Notes under the pieces: generated by a model
The model's database searches: none
What the model was told of the DNA's origin: nothing
Seen by the model: the letters and a program-made list of their open reading frames with translations, nothing else
Shown: positions 28,874 to 37,686 of the stretch, piece by piece
How the letters are laid out: every line of letters starts with the position of its first letter
How positions within the stretch are numbered: position 1 is the stretch's first letter
Program-made: the position numbers and the translations under genes
Assembly (NCBI RefSeq): GCF_017377505.1
Contig: NZ_JAFREN010000030.1
Span: forward strand, 22,451 to 86,450
Source: Enterococcus sp. DIV0212c
GTDB lineage: Bacteria; Bacillota; Bacilli; Lactobacillales; Enterococcaceae
Reading direction: 5' to 3'
DNA length: 64,000 bases

Positions 28874-29776
28874 CTAGTCTATTTCCTTTTTAGGAGCGTC
28901 TTCTTTAGCAAGCTCCGCACCTAATTCAATGATATACTCACGTAAGTTATCCTTCACTTCTGGATGAACCAAGCCATATTCAATGCTTGTTTTCATAAAG
29001 CCAAATTTATCACCTACATCATAACGTTTACCAGTGAATTCTCTAGCAAACACGCGTTGTGTTTTGTTCAACGTATCAATAGCATCTGTTAACTGGATTT
29101 CACCGCCAGCTCCTGGTTCTTGTGATTCCAATACGTGGAAAATTTCCGGTGTCAACAAATAACGGCCGATAATGGCTAAATCACTTGGTGCTTCTTCCGG
29201 TGTTGGTTTTTCAACAAAATTATTCACGTTATATAGTCCTTTAGAAACTTCAACTTCAGGATTAATGATCCCGTATTTTGATGTTTCTTCATGAGGAACT
29301 TTCATAACAGCAATCGTTGATGCATGTGTTTCATCATAATCATTCATCAATTGTTTTGACAAAGGTACTTCGTCTTCCATGATATCATCGCCAAGCATTA
29401 CAACGAATGGTTCGTTTCCAACAAATGCTTTTGCTTGTAAAACTGCATGGCCTAATCCTTTAGGGTGAGACTGACGAATAAAGTGAAGATTAACATCTGT
29501 TGTTTCTTCTACTAATTTTAATAAATCCGTTTTATTTTTCTCACGTAGATTACTTTCTAATTCAAAGTTTGCATCAAAATGATCTTCGATTGGTCGCTTT
29601 GCTTTACCTGTCACGATCAAAATATCTTCGATTCCTGAAGCTAGAGCTTCTTCAACAATAAATTGAATCGTTGGTTTATCTACGATCGGCAACATTTCTT
29701 TTGCCATTGCTTTTGTTGCTGGTAAAAATCTTGTCCCCAGTCCAGCTGCTGGAATAACCGCTTTTTTTACTTTCAT
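28874..29776 (-). CDS. galU: UTP-glucose-1-phosphate uridylyltransferase
   Basis: 300 residues. Makes UDP-glucose for glycolipids, wall polysaccharides and teichoic acid glycosylation. The nucleotidyltransferase signature [22 protein letters not shown] is at the N-terminus, VMLGDD holds the metal-binding Asp, and NFVEKP the sugar-contacting Glu/Lys. Last gene of hprK-lgt-gpsA-galU; 20 bases after gpsA. Confidence 0.96.
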   Translation of the reverse strand: MKVKKAVIPAAGLGTRFLPATKAMAKEMLPIVDKPTIQFIVEEALASGIEDILIVTGKAKRPIEDHFDANFELESNLREKNKTDLLKLVEETTDVNLHFIRQSHPKGLGHAVLQAKAFVGNEPFVVMLGDDIMEDEVPLSKQLMNDYDETHASTIAVMKVPHEETSKYGIINPEVEVSKGLYNVNNFVEKPTPEEAPSDLAIIGRYLLTPEIFHVLESQEPGAGGEIQLTDAIDTLNKTQRVFAREFTGKRYDVGDKFGFMKTSIEYGLVHPEVKDNLREYIIELGAELAKEDAPKKEID

Positions 29777-29796
29777 GCCATTAGGCCTCCTAAAAA

Positions 29797-30813
29797 TTAT
29801 ATAGAAAATTCATTTTCTGTTTTACCATCGCGTAACATAATTTCTTTTGCTGCTTGTTTTACATCTTGACCTTCATACAAAACCTTATAAATTGCTTCAG
29901 TGATCGGCATATCAACATTCAACTGCTGTGAAAGCTCATAGGCAGCTTTTGTCGTAGAGACGCCTTCAACGATCATTCCCATATTTTCAAGAACCTCATC
30001 TAGACTATGCCCCTTGCCCAAGAGATTTCCAGCACGCCAATTACGCGAGTGAACACTGGTACAAGTAACGATCAAGTCCCCGACTCCGCTCAATCCAATA
30101 AAAGTTAAAGGATTCGCTCCCATCGCCACACCTAGTCGGCTGATTTCCGCTAAACCACGTGTCATGATTGCGGCTTTCGCATCATCACCAAAACCCAAGC
30201 CATGGATTGCACCAGCACCTAAAGCAATAATATTTTTCAACGCAGCTCCTGTCTCAACTCCGATTACATCATCATTTGTATAAATTCTAAAGTAATCATT
30301 CATAAATAAGGATTGAACATATGTCGCCTCTGTTAAATTTTCACTTGCAGCAGTGATCGTTGTAATATCATGAACAGCAACTTCTTCTGCATGGCTTGGT
30401 CCAGATAAAACAACGACACCCCGCCTTTTTTCTGATGGAATCTCTTCCATCAAAACTTCAGATATTCGTTTATGACTTCCTTGTTCTAAACCTTTACTAG
30501 CGTGTATAATCAATGGTTGATTTTTGCATTTTGCTGTAAATTCTTGAGCAACTGTTCGAATTGCCTTTGTTGGAACTACAAACAAAACTGCATCTGCATC
30601 TGCAATACATTCTTCTAATGACATCTTCCCTTGAATTGACTCTGGGATAACTAGGTCTGGAAGATAGTGATGATTCGTATGGTAGGTATTGATTTCATCA
30701 ATCTGCGCCTTATTATGTCCCCAAATGCGAACCTCATGACCATTTTCTGCTAAAACTTGGGCCAATGCGGTTCCCCATGAACCAGGACCTAAAACAGCAA
30801 CTTTTTGTTTCAT
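29797..30813 (-). CDS. gpsA: Glycerol-3-phosphate dehydrogenase (NAD(P)+)
   Basis: 338 residues. Produces sn-glycerol-3-phosphate for phospholipid and lipoteichoic acid synthesis. NAD-binding [10 protein letters not shown] is at the start, FVVPTKA and ASKGLE in the first domain, and the catalytic Lys in [18 protein letters not shown] 30813 follows AAAGGAG; the longer reading has no ribosome binding site. Two short-form repeats lie in its leader. Confidence 0.96.
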   Translation of the reverse strand: MKQKVAVLGPGSWGTALAQVLAENGHEVRIWGHNKAQIDEINTYHTNHHYLPDLVIPESIQGKMSLEECIADADAVLFVVPTKAIRTVAQEFTAKCKNQPLIIHASKGLEQGSHKRISEVLMEEIPSEKRRGVVVLSGPSHAEEVAVHDITTITAASENLTEATYVQSLFMNDYFRIYTNDDVIGVETGAALKNIIALGAGAIHGLGFGDDAKAAIMTRGLAEISRLGVAMGANPLTFIGLSGVGDLIVTCTSVHSRNWRAGNLLGKGHSLDEVLENMGMIVEGVSTTKAAYELSQQLNVDMPITEAIYKVLYEGQDVKQAAKEIMLRDGKTENEFSI

Positions 30814-30839
30814 TGGTGAAAATCTCCTTTCAAAATAAG

Positions 30840-30900
30840 AAAAGCTGAACAAACTCGCCAGCTCTTCTTTCCGAAGAGCTAGTTTGATAAGCTAGATCAT
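30840..30900 (+). repeat. Hairpin repeat, short form, copy 1
   Basis: Has the two ends of the 120-bp family (AAAGCTGAAC... and ...AAGCTAGATCAT) but lacks the middle TAGGAAA/inner-hairpin section. AGCTCTTC and GAAGAGCT pair perfectly. Confidence 0.8.
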
Positions 30901-30902
30901 AG

Positions 30903-30963
30903 AAAAGTTGAACGAATCGTTTAGCTCTTTTTTCCGAAGAGCTGATTCAGTGAAGTTAGATCA
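30903..30963 (+). repeat. Hairpin repeat, short form, copy 2
   Basis: Second 60-base deletion form directly after copy 1, more diverged (AAAAGTTGAACGAATCG to GAAGTTAGATCA). Confidence 0.75.
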
Positions 30964-31090
30964 AAATACTTCTATTATCTCTATCTACCATTCAACTTCT
31001 TATTTCTATAAATAAACACATTAGTCTACTAACTTTATAACTTTCATACCCACCTAACATTTTACCATAGCTTAGCTATAATAGGCAGAC

Positions 31091-31921
31091 TTAAAGAGCC
31101 TTTTTTACTGTTCCTTTTTCGCGGTCATAAAATTTTACTGATCCTTTTTTACGACGAATGATCACGAGCGCGATTGCACCGAAAAATAACACTAGAGAAA
31201 CAAGTTGGGAAACTCGAATACTTCCAAATGCATATAGACTATCCGTCCGCATCCCTTCGATGAAGAAACGTCCAAAAGAATACCAGATGACATAACCTAA
31301 AACAACTTCTCCTTCTTTTAAGAAGTTTTTCTTTTTTCTTAACAGGATCAATACAATAAAACCTAAGACATTCCAGATAGATTCATATAAAAAGGTTGGC
31401 TGATGATACGTTCCATCAATATTCATATTATCAATAATAAATTTAGGCAAATGCAAACCTTCTAAAAATGATCGCGTTGTAGCTGGACCATAGGCTTCAT
31501 GGTTCATAAAATTACCCCAACGTCCAATTGCTTGTGCCAAAATAACACTTGGTGCGGCAATATCTAAAAAGGTCCAGGTTGAAATAAAACGATGCCTTGT
31601 AAAGAAATATAAGGCAAGACCTCCGCCGATCAACCCACCATAGATTGCTAAGCCGCCATTTCTGGTCAAGATAATTTCAATTGGGTTATCAACATAATCC
31701 TGCCATTGAAAAATAACATAATACAAGCGGGCGCCAATAATGGCACTAGGCAACCCCCACAACATAAAGTCAATCACGTCATCTTCTTTTAACCCGACAC
31801 GGGCTGCTTCTCTACTACTTAGCCAAACAGCTAGTACGATTCCTGAAACAATAATAATTGCATACCAGTAAACAGCTATCCCAAAAAGATTAAGCGCTAC
31901 TGGATTTACTTGTCCTAACAT
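31091..31921 (-). CDS. lgt: Prolipoprotein diacylglyceryl transferase
   Basis: 276-residue polytopic membrane enzyme (about seven helices) that adds diacylglycerol to the lipobox Cys of prolipoproteins such as PstS here. The Lgt signature GRWGNFMNHEAYG and the GGLAIYGGLIGG segment are present, and the essential His of Y-H-QPTFLYES lies in the right place. ATG follows AGGAGG, directly after a repeat. Confidence 0.96.
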   Translation of the reverse strand: MLGQVNPVALNLFGIAVYWYAIIIVSGIVLAVWLSSREAARVGLKEDDVIDFMLWGLPSAIIGARLYYVIFQWQDYVDNPIEIILTRNGGLAIYGGLIGGGLALYFFTRHRFISTWTFLDIAAPSVILAQAIGRWGNFMNHEAYGPATTRSFLEGLHLPKFIIDNMNIDGTYHQPTFLYESIWNVLGFIVLILLRKKKNFLKEGEVVLGYVIWYSFGRFFIEGMRTDSLYAFGSIRVSQLVSLVLFFGAIALVIIRRKKGSVKFYDREKGTVKKAL

Positions 31922-31938
31922 TGGCTTCCTCCTAATTT

Positions 31939-32060
31939 AAAAGCTGAACAGGCTCGTTCAGTTCCGACTGAAAAATAGGAAATTATGATTGAGACGCTTT
32001 ATGTCTCACTCTTATTTTATCTTTTTTCCGAGGAACTAGCCTGTGAAGCTAGATAATATT
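31939..32060 (+). repeat. Hairpin repeat, long form, copy 4
   Basis: Plus orientation; its AAAAGCTGA end lies just outside the lgt ribosome binding site. Fills the hprK-lgt gap together with copy 5. Confidence 0.9.
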
Positions 32061-32178
32061 ACAAACAGAATGAGCTCGCTCAGCTCTGACTGAAAAATAG
32101 GAAATTATAACTGAGGTGATCTTTACCTCATTCATAATTTATCTTTTTTCCAAAGTGCTAGCCCGCGTAGCTAGATAT
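32061..32178 (+). repeat. Hairpin repeat, long form, copy 5 (supplies hprK stop)
   Basis: Same orientation as copy 4. The end sequence CTAGATAT covers the hprK stop codon TAG (32171-32173) and its last codons. Confidence 0.85.
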
Positions 32179-33118
32179 TCCCTGAATTTTCCTCAATCAA
32201 ACGAGTCAAACGGTCTTCAAATGCTTTTGTTGCATCATAACCCATCGTTTTTGCCCGGAAATTCATTGCAGCAACTTCAATAATGATTGCCACGTTCCGC
32301 CCCGTTTTAACAGGAATCCGAATCTGAGGAACATCCACACTCGCAATTTCAACCATTGCATCATCTGATCCTAAACGGTCATATTTCTTGTCTTTTTCCC
32401 ATGCTTCTAAATAAACAACAAGTTGGACTTGCATAAAGCCACGAACCGCACTTGCACCAAATAAATTCATTACGTCGATAATCCCAATACCACGAATTTC
32501 GATCAGATGCTGTAAAATTTTAGGTGGTTCACCAACAACTGTCAATTCATCTTGCTGATAAACATCCACTCGGTCATCTGCAATTAATCGATGGCCACGT
32601 TTGATCAACTCTAACGCAGTCTCACTTTTACCAATGCCGCTATCACCTTGAATCAAGACACCCAGTCCATAAACGTCAACTAAAACACCATGTACGCTAG
32701 TTCTTGTTGCTAAACGACTGTCTAGGTAGCTGGATAACTCTCCTAATAATCTAGATGTAGAAATCGGCGAGCGTAAAACGGCTAAGCCTTTTTCTTTCGC
32801 TGCTTGTACCATTTCTTCAGGTGCTTCTAATCCTCTAGAGATAATAAAAGCCGGCGTATCCTTCTCACATAAACGACGCATCACCATCAAACGTTCTTCA
32901 GGTATCATTCGTTCAGAAAATGTAATCTCCTTACTACCGAATAACTGCAAGCGATTATGAGGATAATAATTAAAATACCCAGTCAATTCCAGTCCAGGAC
33001 GGGAAATATCTCCTGTTGTGATTTCTCTATTTAAACTTTCTTCATCGCCATAAACGACTTCTAAAGAAAGCTTCTCTACCAGTTGATGAATTTTTACAAC
33101 TTCTTCCATCTTTATCAT
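32171..33118 (-). CDS. hprK: HPr kinase/phosphorylase
   Basis: 315 residues. Phosphorylates and dephosphorylates Ser46 of HPr, the signal for CcpA. The P-loop GDSGIGKS is at 158-165, H143 (SVHGV) is the usual catalytic-region His, and the HprK signature [15 protein letters not shown] follows. The start could be ATG 33118 (MIKMEE) or 33109 (MEEVVK); the first is closer to GGAAAGG at normal distance. First gene of the lgt-gpsA-galU operon. Its stop codon lies inside a repeat. Confidence 0.95.
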   Translation of the reverse strand: MIKMEEVVKIHQLVEKLSLEVVYGDEESLNREITTGDISRPGLELTGYFNYYPHNRLQLFGSKEITFSERMIPEERLMVMRRLCEKDTPAFIISRGLEAPEEMVQAAKEKGLAVLRSPISTSRLLGELSSYLDSRLATRTSVHGVLVDVYGLGVLIQGDSGIGKSETALELIKRGHRLIADDRVDVYQQDELTVVGEPPKILQHLIEIRGIGIIDVMNLFGASAVRGFMQVQLVVYLEAWEKDKKYDRLGSDDAMVEIASVDVPQIRIPVKTGRNVAIIIEVAAMNFRAKTMGYDATKAFEDRLTRLIEENSGNI

Positions 33119-33360
33119 TCATTCCTTTCCAGTTCTCTACTCGTTCCATTTTATCATTTCAGGTGGGAAGTTTCTAGCTATTAGGAAGATGTCAGGGGTT
33201 TATTTAATTTTCTTTATATCTTATTATTTATTTTGACTAAAGAAACATTATAAAGATGCAACTTTGTTAAAGTCTAAATGTAATTACCTGTTCTTTCAAT
33301 TTTTCGATAGTACTATGCTTCACTCAATGATTCTATGTTACTTTTCTCCTTTAAAAAAAT

Positions 33361-33417
33361 AAAAAAAGGTGACTGATGTACCACTCTCATCAGTCACCTA
33401 GCCTAAAATAGGCCAAT
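33361..33417 (-). terminator. Terminator after the toxin genes
   Basis: AGGTGACTGATG and CATCAGTCACCT form a perfect 12-base stem with a 9-base loop (33367-33399), followed by T6-7 on the minus strand. A small hairpin TAGGCC-like lies beside it. The rest of 33119-33360 holds the hprK leader and promoter region; no gene seen. Confidence 0.9.
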
Positions 33418-33448
33418 TATTCTACTATAACGTTTCAACACTTATGAC

Positions 33449-34423
33449 TTATTTTCGAACTAGTTCTAACTTTTGTTCGTTGACAATTACAGAATTCTCC
33501 TCTCCATTTGTTACATCATGCGTCCGAATATAAAAATCAGTACCGTACACCGCTTCAATATGACCGAATCCTCCATCATATAGAAGAGCATCACTAATGT
33601 TATAAACTGCTTCAAAATTGTCTGCGAAACCACTTGGTACAAGGTCAGGAAACTCATCTACTGCATATCTGTACCTATAGTACGTGTTTAATAAATTACC
33701 ATACCAGATTCTGTTTGGTTCTTCAGCAAAATAGACCTTCGCCTTAATTTTAGAAGTTAATTTGATAGCCGCTGTTGTTGACATTCTACTCACTACGAGT
33801 TCTAATCTATATTTTTTATGTGCTGGTACTCTTGTTTCTTGAGGTGGCATTGTAAAAGTCTCCCTGTGAGACTTTGTACTAGAATCCTCTTTGTTAAAAT
33901 CAGCTTGAAAACGGATCGTTGAGGAAGCATTCACCATAAGATCAAAACTGATACTGGATTCTGCTCCTAGCGAATAATTTTGCGTGATGGTCGATGTCTC
34001 TGACTCTTCAATGACCTCATCACGAGATAATGAGGTAAATACTTGTTCTTCATCAGTATCGTTTATAAAAGTATCCACATCAATATATTTGGGCTGGAGA
34101 TTATTGTGTACGATATCGTATACTCTTACATGATTGTCATAGGCTTCAAAATCACCTGGATCTCTGAATGCAGGCTTTGAACCAGGAGGTAAGAAACCAC
34201 GCTCTCGCTCATAAATACCAACGTAATGTCCTATCATCTTTAACTGATACTTTGGTTGCTCCAGACCTGGTAATCTTGTACCATTATCTTGTTTGTCCAA
34301 CAAATTATTCTGAACTGGTGTACTATTTTGTTTTTCAACTTCTGCTTCAGCAATACTTGCAATTGCTCCTACAGACGATAAACACATAATTGAAGCTATC
34401 ATATAATAAAATATTTTTTTCAT
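33449..34423 (-). CDS. Secreted ETX/MTX2-family beta pore-forming toxin, paralogue A
   Basis: 324 residues. A signal peptide (cut near SIAEA, residue 25-28) is followed by a beta-rich protein with the aerolysin-like epsilon-toxin/MTX2 pattern: an amphipathic Ser/Thr-rich stretch with alternating residues (SETSTITQNYSLGAESSISF..., about 140-190) as the likely membrane-inserting hairpin, then TMPPQETRVPAHKKYRLELVV and a strand pair (TTAAIKLTSKIKAKVYF). Family members form heptameric pores in host membranes after release. Second of two tandem paralogues, 48 bases apart. The host or cell target is unknown. It differs from the Epx toxins of Enterococcus, which are of the haemolysin type. Confidence 0.85.
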   Translation of the reverse strand: MKKIFYYMIASIMCLSSVGAIASIAEAEVEKQNSTPVQNNLLDKQDNGTRLPGLEQPKYQLKMIGHYVGIYERERGFLPPGSKPAFRDPGDFEAYDNHVRVYDIVHNNLQPKYIDVDTFINDTDEEQVFTSLSRDEVIEESETSTITQNYSLGAESSISFDLMVNASSTIRFQADFNKEDSSTKSHRETFTMPPQETRVPAHKKYRLELVVSRMSTTAAIKLTSKIKAKVYFAEEPNRIWYGNLLNTYYRYRYAVDEFPDLVPSGFADNFEAVYNISDALLYDGGFGHIEAVYGTDFYIRTHDVTNGEENSVIVNEQKLELVRK

Positions 34424-34471
34424 TTTTATCCCTCCTATGCTATTTTTATAAACGACTCTCCATCTTTTACC

Positions 34472-35440
34472 TTATTGCCTAATTAGTTCTATTTTTTTTT
34501 CGCTGACAACTACTGCTTTATCTTCACCGTCAGTTATGTCTAATATATGCGCACGAAAATCAGAACCATATTCGGCCTTTACATGACCACGTCCTCCATC
34601 GTATAAAACAGGCATATCTTGATTACTCGCATCTGCTTGTACTTCCCAATTTTGTAAAAGATTCGGCAAACTAGAATCATTTTTTTGCGCTTGACGATAA
34701 TGATTTATTAGTGGATTTACTTTTTCAAAATCTCGAGTTCCGTTTGCTCTTAATGCTTTATAAACATCCGCATTTATTTTAGAGGTAAGCTTGATATCTG
34801 CTGTTGTCGCTGTTTTTGCCATTATTAGTTGCAGTTTATATTTTTTATGTGCTGGAACTCTAACCTTTTGAGAGTTCAAAGTAAGTGTCTCAGAATGTCT
34901 CTTCGTATTAGAATCAGCTTTGTTAAAATCTACTTGAAATTTAATGGCTCCACTAGCTTTTACTATAAGTTCAAAACTAAGTCTTGATTCTATTCCCAAA
35001 GCATAATGTTGCGTAATCGTCGATGTTTCAGATTCTTCAAACGTCTCTGAGTGCGCAATTGAACTATACACTTGTTCTACATCAGTTTCATTCGAAAAAG
35101 TATCCACATCAATATACTTAAGCTCATAGTTATCATGTGAAATATTCTCTACTCTTATATGGCGATCAAAAGCTTTAAATTTTTCTACTGCACCTATAGG
35201 GACTGTATCCTTATCCATTTCACCATTTTTTATTTGATATTGACCATAGCAAAAACCAATGTACAATAATTCGTTCATTGCTTCTGCATCTCCTTCTGGT
35301 GTTTCCTGGTTCAGCAAAGGACTATTTTGTACTGGAGTAATATTTTCTTTTTCACCTACGGCTTCGGCAGCACTTGCAATTGACCCTACAGACGACAAAC
35401 ACATAACGGTTGCTAAAAAACAGCATAATTCTTTTTTCAT
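34472..35440 (-). CDS. Secreted ETX/MTX2-family beta pore-forming toxin, paralogue B
   Basis: 322 residues with the same plan: signal peptide to about residue 26 (SAAEA), variable N-terminal domain (residues 27-105), conserved KYIDVDTFSNETD, inserting stretch (SETSTITQHYALGIESRLSF, about 137-190), and VPAHKKYKLQL. Similarity to paralogue A is strongest from about residue 108 on; the N-terminal third, usually the receptor-contact part, is diverged. Good ribosome binding site (AGGAGGG). First gene of the two-gene unit. Confidence 0.85.
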   Translation of the reverse strand: MKKELCCFLATVMCLSSVGSIASAAEAVGEKENITPVQNSPLLNQETPEGDAEAMNELLYIGFCYGQYQIKNGEMDKDTVPIGAVEKFKAFDRHIRVENISHDNYELKYIDVDTFSNETDVEQVYSSIAHSETFEESETSTITQHYALGIESRLSFELIVKASGAIKFQVDFNKADSNTKRHSETLTLNSQKVRVPAHKKYKLQLIMAKTATTADIKLTSKINADVYKALRANGTRDFEKVNPLINHYRQAQKNDSSLPNLLQNWEVQADASNQDMPVLYDGGRGHVKAEYGSDFRAHILDITDGEDKAVVVSEKKIELIRQ

Positions 35441-35786
35441 TTTTTAACCCTCCTATCTTATTTTTATAAAAAATAGTTCATTTCGATAATCATCAGCCCT
35501 CGCTTTCTTTTAGAACTATTCACTAACTCTATTAGTGATTCCATCTATCTAAAAATATATATTTCTACTAGTATTTTCGCATTCAATAAAACATTTGTTT
35601 ATTCATTAACATATTAATACATTAATAAACATAAGAACATACACTATATGTTATGTCAGAATTACTTATTGTCGTCAAATTATATAGTGTTACTACATTG
35701 ACTAGAGTCAACCATGCTTACTTATTGACTATCTCTATTTAATTCGTATACTTAGTTTGTACTATTTCCAGTGATAAAAACATGTA
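35441..35786. promoter_or_regulatory. AT-rich divergent control region, toxins versus UvrC-like gene
   Basis: No gene seen. Contains ACACTATAT/ATATAGTGT (35641-35649 and 35682-35690), a palindrome TTGACTAGAGTCAA (35698-35711), and for the plus-strand gene a promoter TTGACT-N16-TATACT (35725-35752). A convincing toxin promoter could not be fixed; the palindromes are candidate operators for it. Confidence 0.5.
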
Positions 35787-35801
35787 TTGGATGTGTTTTT
35801 C

Positions 35802-36770
35802 ATGAAAAATAATTTAAAAGAACAAGCGAGAAATCTACCTTTAGCCCCCGGTGTCTATTTAATGAAAGATAAACATGGAGCAATCATCTATGTAGGTAAG
35901 ACAAAAAAACTGCGTGAACGTGTGGGCAGCTATTTTGTTCAGAACAAACAACATTCAAGCAAAACAATTCGGATGATTCAACAACTAAATAGCTTCGATG
36001 TGATTGAAGTAGACTCTGAACTAGATGCTCTTTTGCTAGAATGCCAGTTAATTCAAGAATACCGCCCAATCTATAATCGACAGATGAACTCTTTTGAAAA
36101 ATATAAATATATTGAAATCAATATGGAAAAAGAAGACATTTCAATCAATATACGCACTGTCCCAACTAAAAAAAATTGCTTTGGTCCATTTTCCATCAAT
36201 CGGAAACTTTCAGAACTAAAACAAATTTTAGAAAACCTATATGGATTAAACCAAAATACTTATTGGCAGCAGTCTTTCTCTGAAAGTGCCGCACCTCCAT
36301 TAGACCCAAAGACTGCTGCCGCAGAATTACTTGGTGCGTTTACACATAATAATCAACTGCCTCAAAAGCGTTTAGAGAAAAAAATGATTTTAGCTTCTGA
36401 AAGTCAATCTTTCGAAAAAGCATTAAAATTACGCGAAGATTGGCACTTTCTCACGCGCTTTTTCAATCAAAATAGAAAACTGGTTCTAGCAACTCAAACA
36501 AATTGGCAACTGCTTCATTTTCCTATTGATTCAAAAATAAAATATTATCTGATCTATCAAGGTCTCGTGATTAACAGTCGTACAGTGACCAAACGAACCT
36601 TTACTAAATATGCACCAGATGAACTGGCAAAAAAGATTCTCCCCAATAATAGACCGGACAATAACAATACATTTTCGAAAGAACAAGTTGATTTTATTAA
36701 TATTTTATACAGTTATATTAATCGACATAAGGAATGTCGATTACTTGATATTGCTGATCCATTTGCATAA
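35802..36770 (+). CDS. UvrC-like GIY-YIG endonuclease, short form
   Basis: 322 residues. A GIY-YIG nuclease domain (PGVYLMKDKHGAIIYVGKTKKLRERVGSYF, with catalytic Arg in LRERV and Glu in LLLECQLIQEYRPIYN) is followed by a UVR-like motif (ESQSFEKALKLREDW). UvrC proper is about 600 residues and has a second RNase H-like nuclease and HhH domains, which are missing, so this is Cho-like. It probably makes the 3' incision in nucleotide excision repair or acts in another repair path. ATG 35802 is used; TTG 35787 has no better ribosome binding site. AT-rich and diverged in the C-terminal third. Confidence 0.85.
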   Translation: MKNNLKEQARNLPLAPGVYLMKDKHGAIIYVGKTKKLRERVGSYFVQNKQHSSKTIRMIQQLNSFDVIEVDSELDALLLECQLIQEYRPIYNRQMNSFEKYKYIEINMEKEDISINIRTVPTKKNCFGPFSINRKLSELKQILENLYGLNQNTYWQQSFSESAAPPLDPKTAAAELLGAFTHNNQLPQKRLEKKMILASESQSFEKALKLREDWHFLTRFFNQNRKLVLATQTNWQLLHFPIDSKIKYYLIYQGLVINSRTVTKRTFTKYAPDELAKKILPNNRPDNNNTFSKEQVDFINILYSYINRHKECRLLDIADPFA

Positions 36771-36773
36771 AAA

Positions 36774-36812
36774 AAGGATAAAACCCAACTTACCGTTTGG
36801 GTTTTATCCTTA
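36774..36812. terminator. Bidirectional terminator, UvrC-like gene and liaZ
   Basis: AAGGATAAAACCCAA pairs with TTTGGGTTTTATCCTT around a 7-base loop. It serves both converging genes and overlaps the liaZ stop codon. Confidence 0.85.
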
Positions 36813-37169
36813 TTCACTATATTTATCCAAATTACGTTCACTAACGATCATATTCACTAAAGACATGATCACTGCCATTAAAATCGCTGCTCCAAAGCTA
36901 GAAAAACCGAAATTCATTTCTCCAACAAATGAAGAGGTCATTTTTAAAATCGCTGCGTTCACAATGAAGCTAAACAAACCAAATGTAAGTAAAGTAAACG
37001 GAAGCGATAAAATCGTCAACACTGGTTTTACTAACATATTCAATATGGAAAGCACAAATGCTGCAATAACCGCCATCCAGATACTTCTCACATAAATCAT
37101 ATTTGGAAAAATCACTGAGAGTGAAACAAATGTCAACGTATTAACGATCAGACGTTGAAAGTATGTCAT
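36810..37169 (-). CDS. liaZ: LiaZ, phage-holin-4 superfamily membrane protein
   Basis: 119 residues with four membrane helices (YvlD/phage_holin_4 superfamily; LIVNTLTFVSLSVIFPN, WMAVIAAFVLSILNMLVKPVLTILSLPFT, FGLFSFIVNAAILKM). In E. faecalis the third gene of liaXYZ, in the LiaFSR regulon linked to antimicrobial-peptide and daptomycin response. Starts at the last base of the liaY stop region, so translation is coupled. Confidence 0.85.
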   Translation of the reverse strand: MTYFQRLIVNTLTFVSLSVIFPNMIYVRSIWMAVIAAFVLSILNMLVKPVLTILSLPFTLLTFGLFSFIVNAAILKMTSSFVGEMNFGFSSFGAAILMAVIMSLVNMIVSERNLDKYSE

Positions 37170-37492
37170 TAGAAGTCACTCCAGTCATCATCGTTGACTT
37201 TCTCAGCTTGTTTTCTTTGTTTCTGTTCATTTGCGTATGGATTTGGATTACGCGTATTTCTATTATACGGATTTTTATTTCCATAATTATCGTAATTTCT
37301 ACTTCTACCAGAAGGAAGCAATACAGCTAATGCAATGTAAAGCAAGAATCCTGGAAATCCTGCAGAGAAAATAGCAAGAATAACATAAATCACTCGTACT
37401 ATGGTAGGATCGACACCGATCCACTCAGCAATCCCTGCTAAGCTTCCTGTTAATACCACATTATTAGGAGATTTTGTCAATTGTTTTTTCAT
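37169..37492 (-). CDS. liaY: LiaY, PspC-domain membrane protein
   Basis: 107 residues. PspC domain (KSPNNVVLTGSLAGIAEWI, GVDPTIVRVIYVILAIFSAG, FLLYIALAVLLPSG) with membrane helices, then an Asn/Arg/Lys-rich tail. In E. faecalis LiaY is reported to act downstream of LiaX in membrane remodelling and cardiolipin redistribution. The middle gene of liaXYZ. Confidence 0.88.
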   Translation of the reverse strand: MKKQLTKSPNNVVLTGSLAGIAEWIGVDPTIVRVIYVILAIFSAGFPGFLLYIALAVLLPSGRSRNYDNYGNKNPYNRNTRNPNPYANEQKQRKQAEKVNDDDWSDF

Positions 37493-37686
37493 CTCTTTTC
37501 ACCTCTCGTCTTTAGAATTATACACTAGAATGGATACTGAGACAAAAGTTTTTTCTTTTAAAAAAACTGAATCATTTCCTGTTTGACCATTCTTTTTTTA
37601 GTTGCCTCTGATCAAAAGTTAAGAGTTTTTCTCTTAACTTTTGTTCGAGGAATTGACACTTTTTAAGCTTTCACTGTTCTACACAT

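Noticed and set aside
33449..35440. The toxin pair as Epx-type enterococcal toxins
   Set aside because: Epx toxins are haemolysin-fold. These proteins show the ETX/MTX2 order of inserting stretch followed by PP-x-VPAHKKY instead.
35802..36770. The GIY-YIG gene as a truncated uvrC
   Set aside because: It ends cleanly with its own promoter and terminator and has both GIY-YIG and UVR parts, as in Cho-type proteins; no remnant of the missing domains follows.
36610..37095. 161-residue plus-strand ORF
   Set aside because: Runs from the end of the UvrC-like gene through a terminator into the antisense of liaZ; no ribosome binding site.
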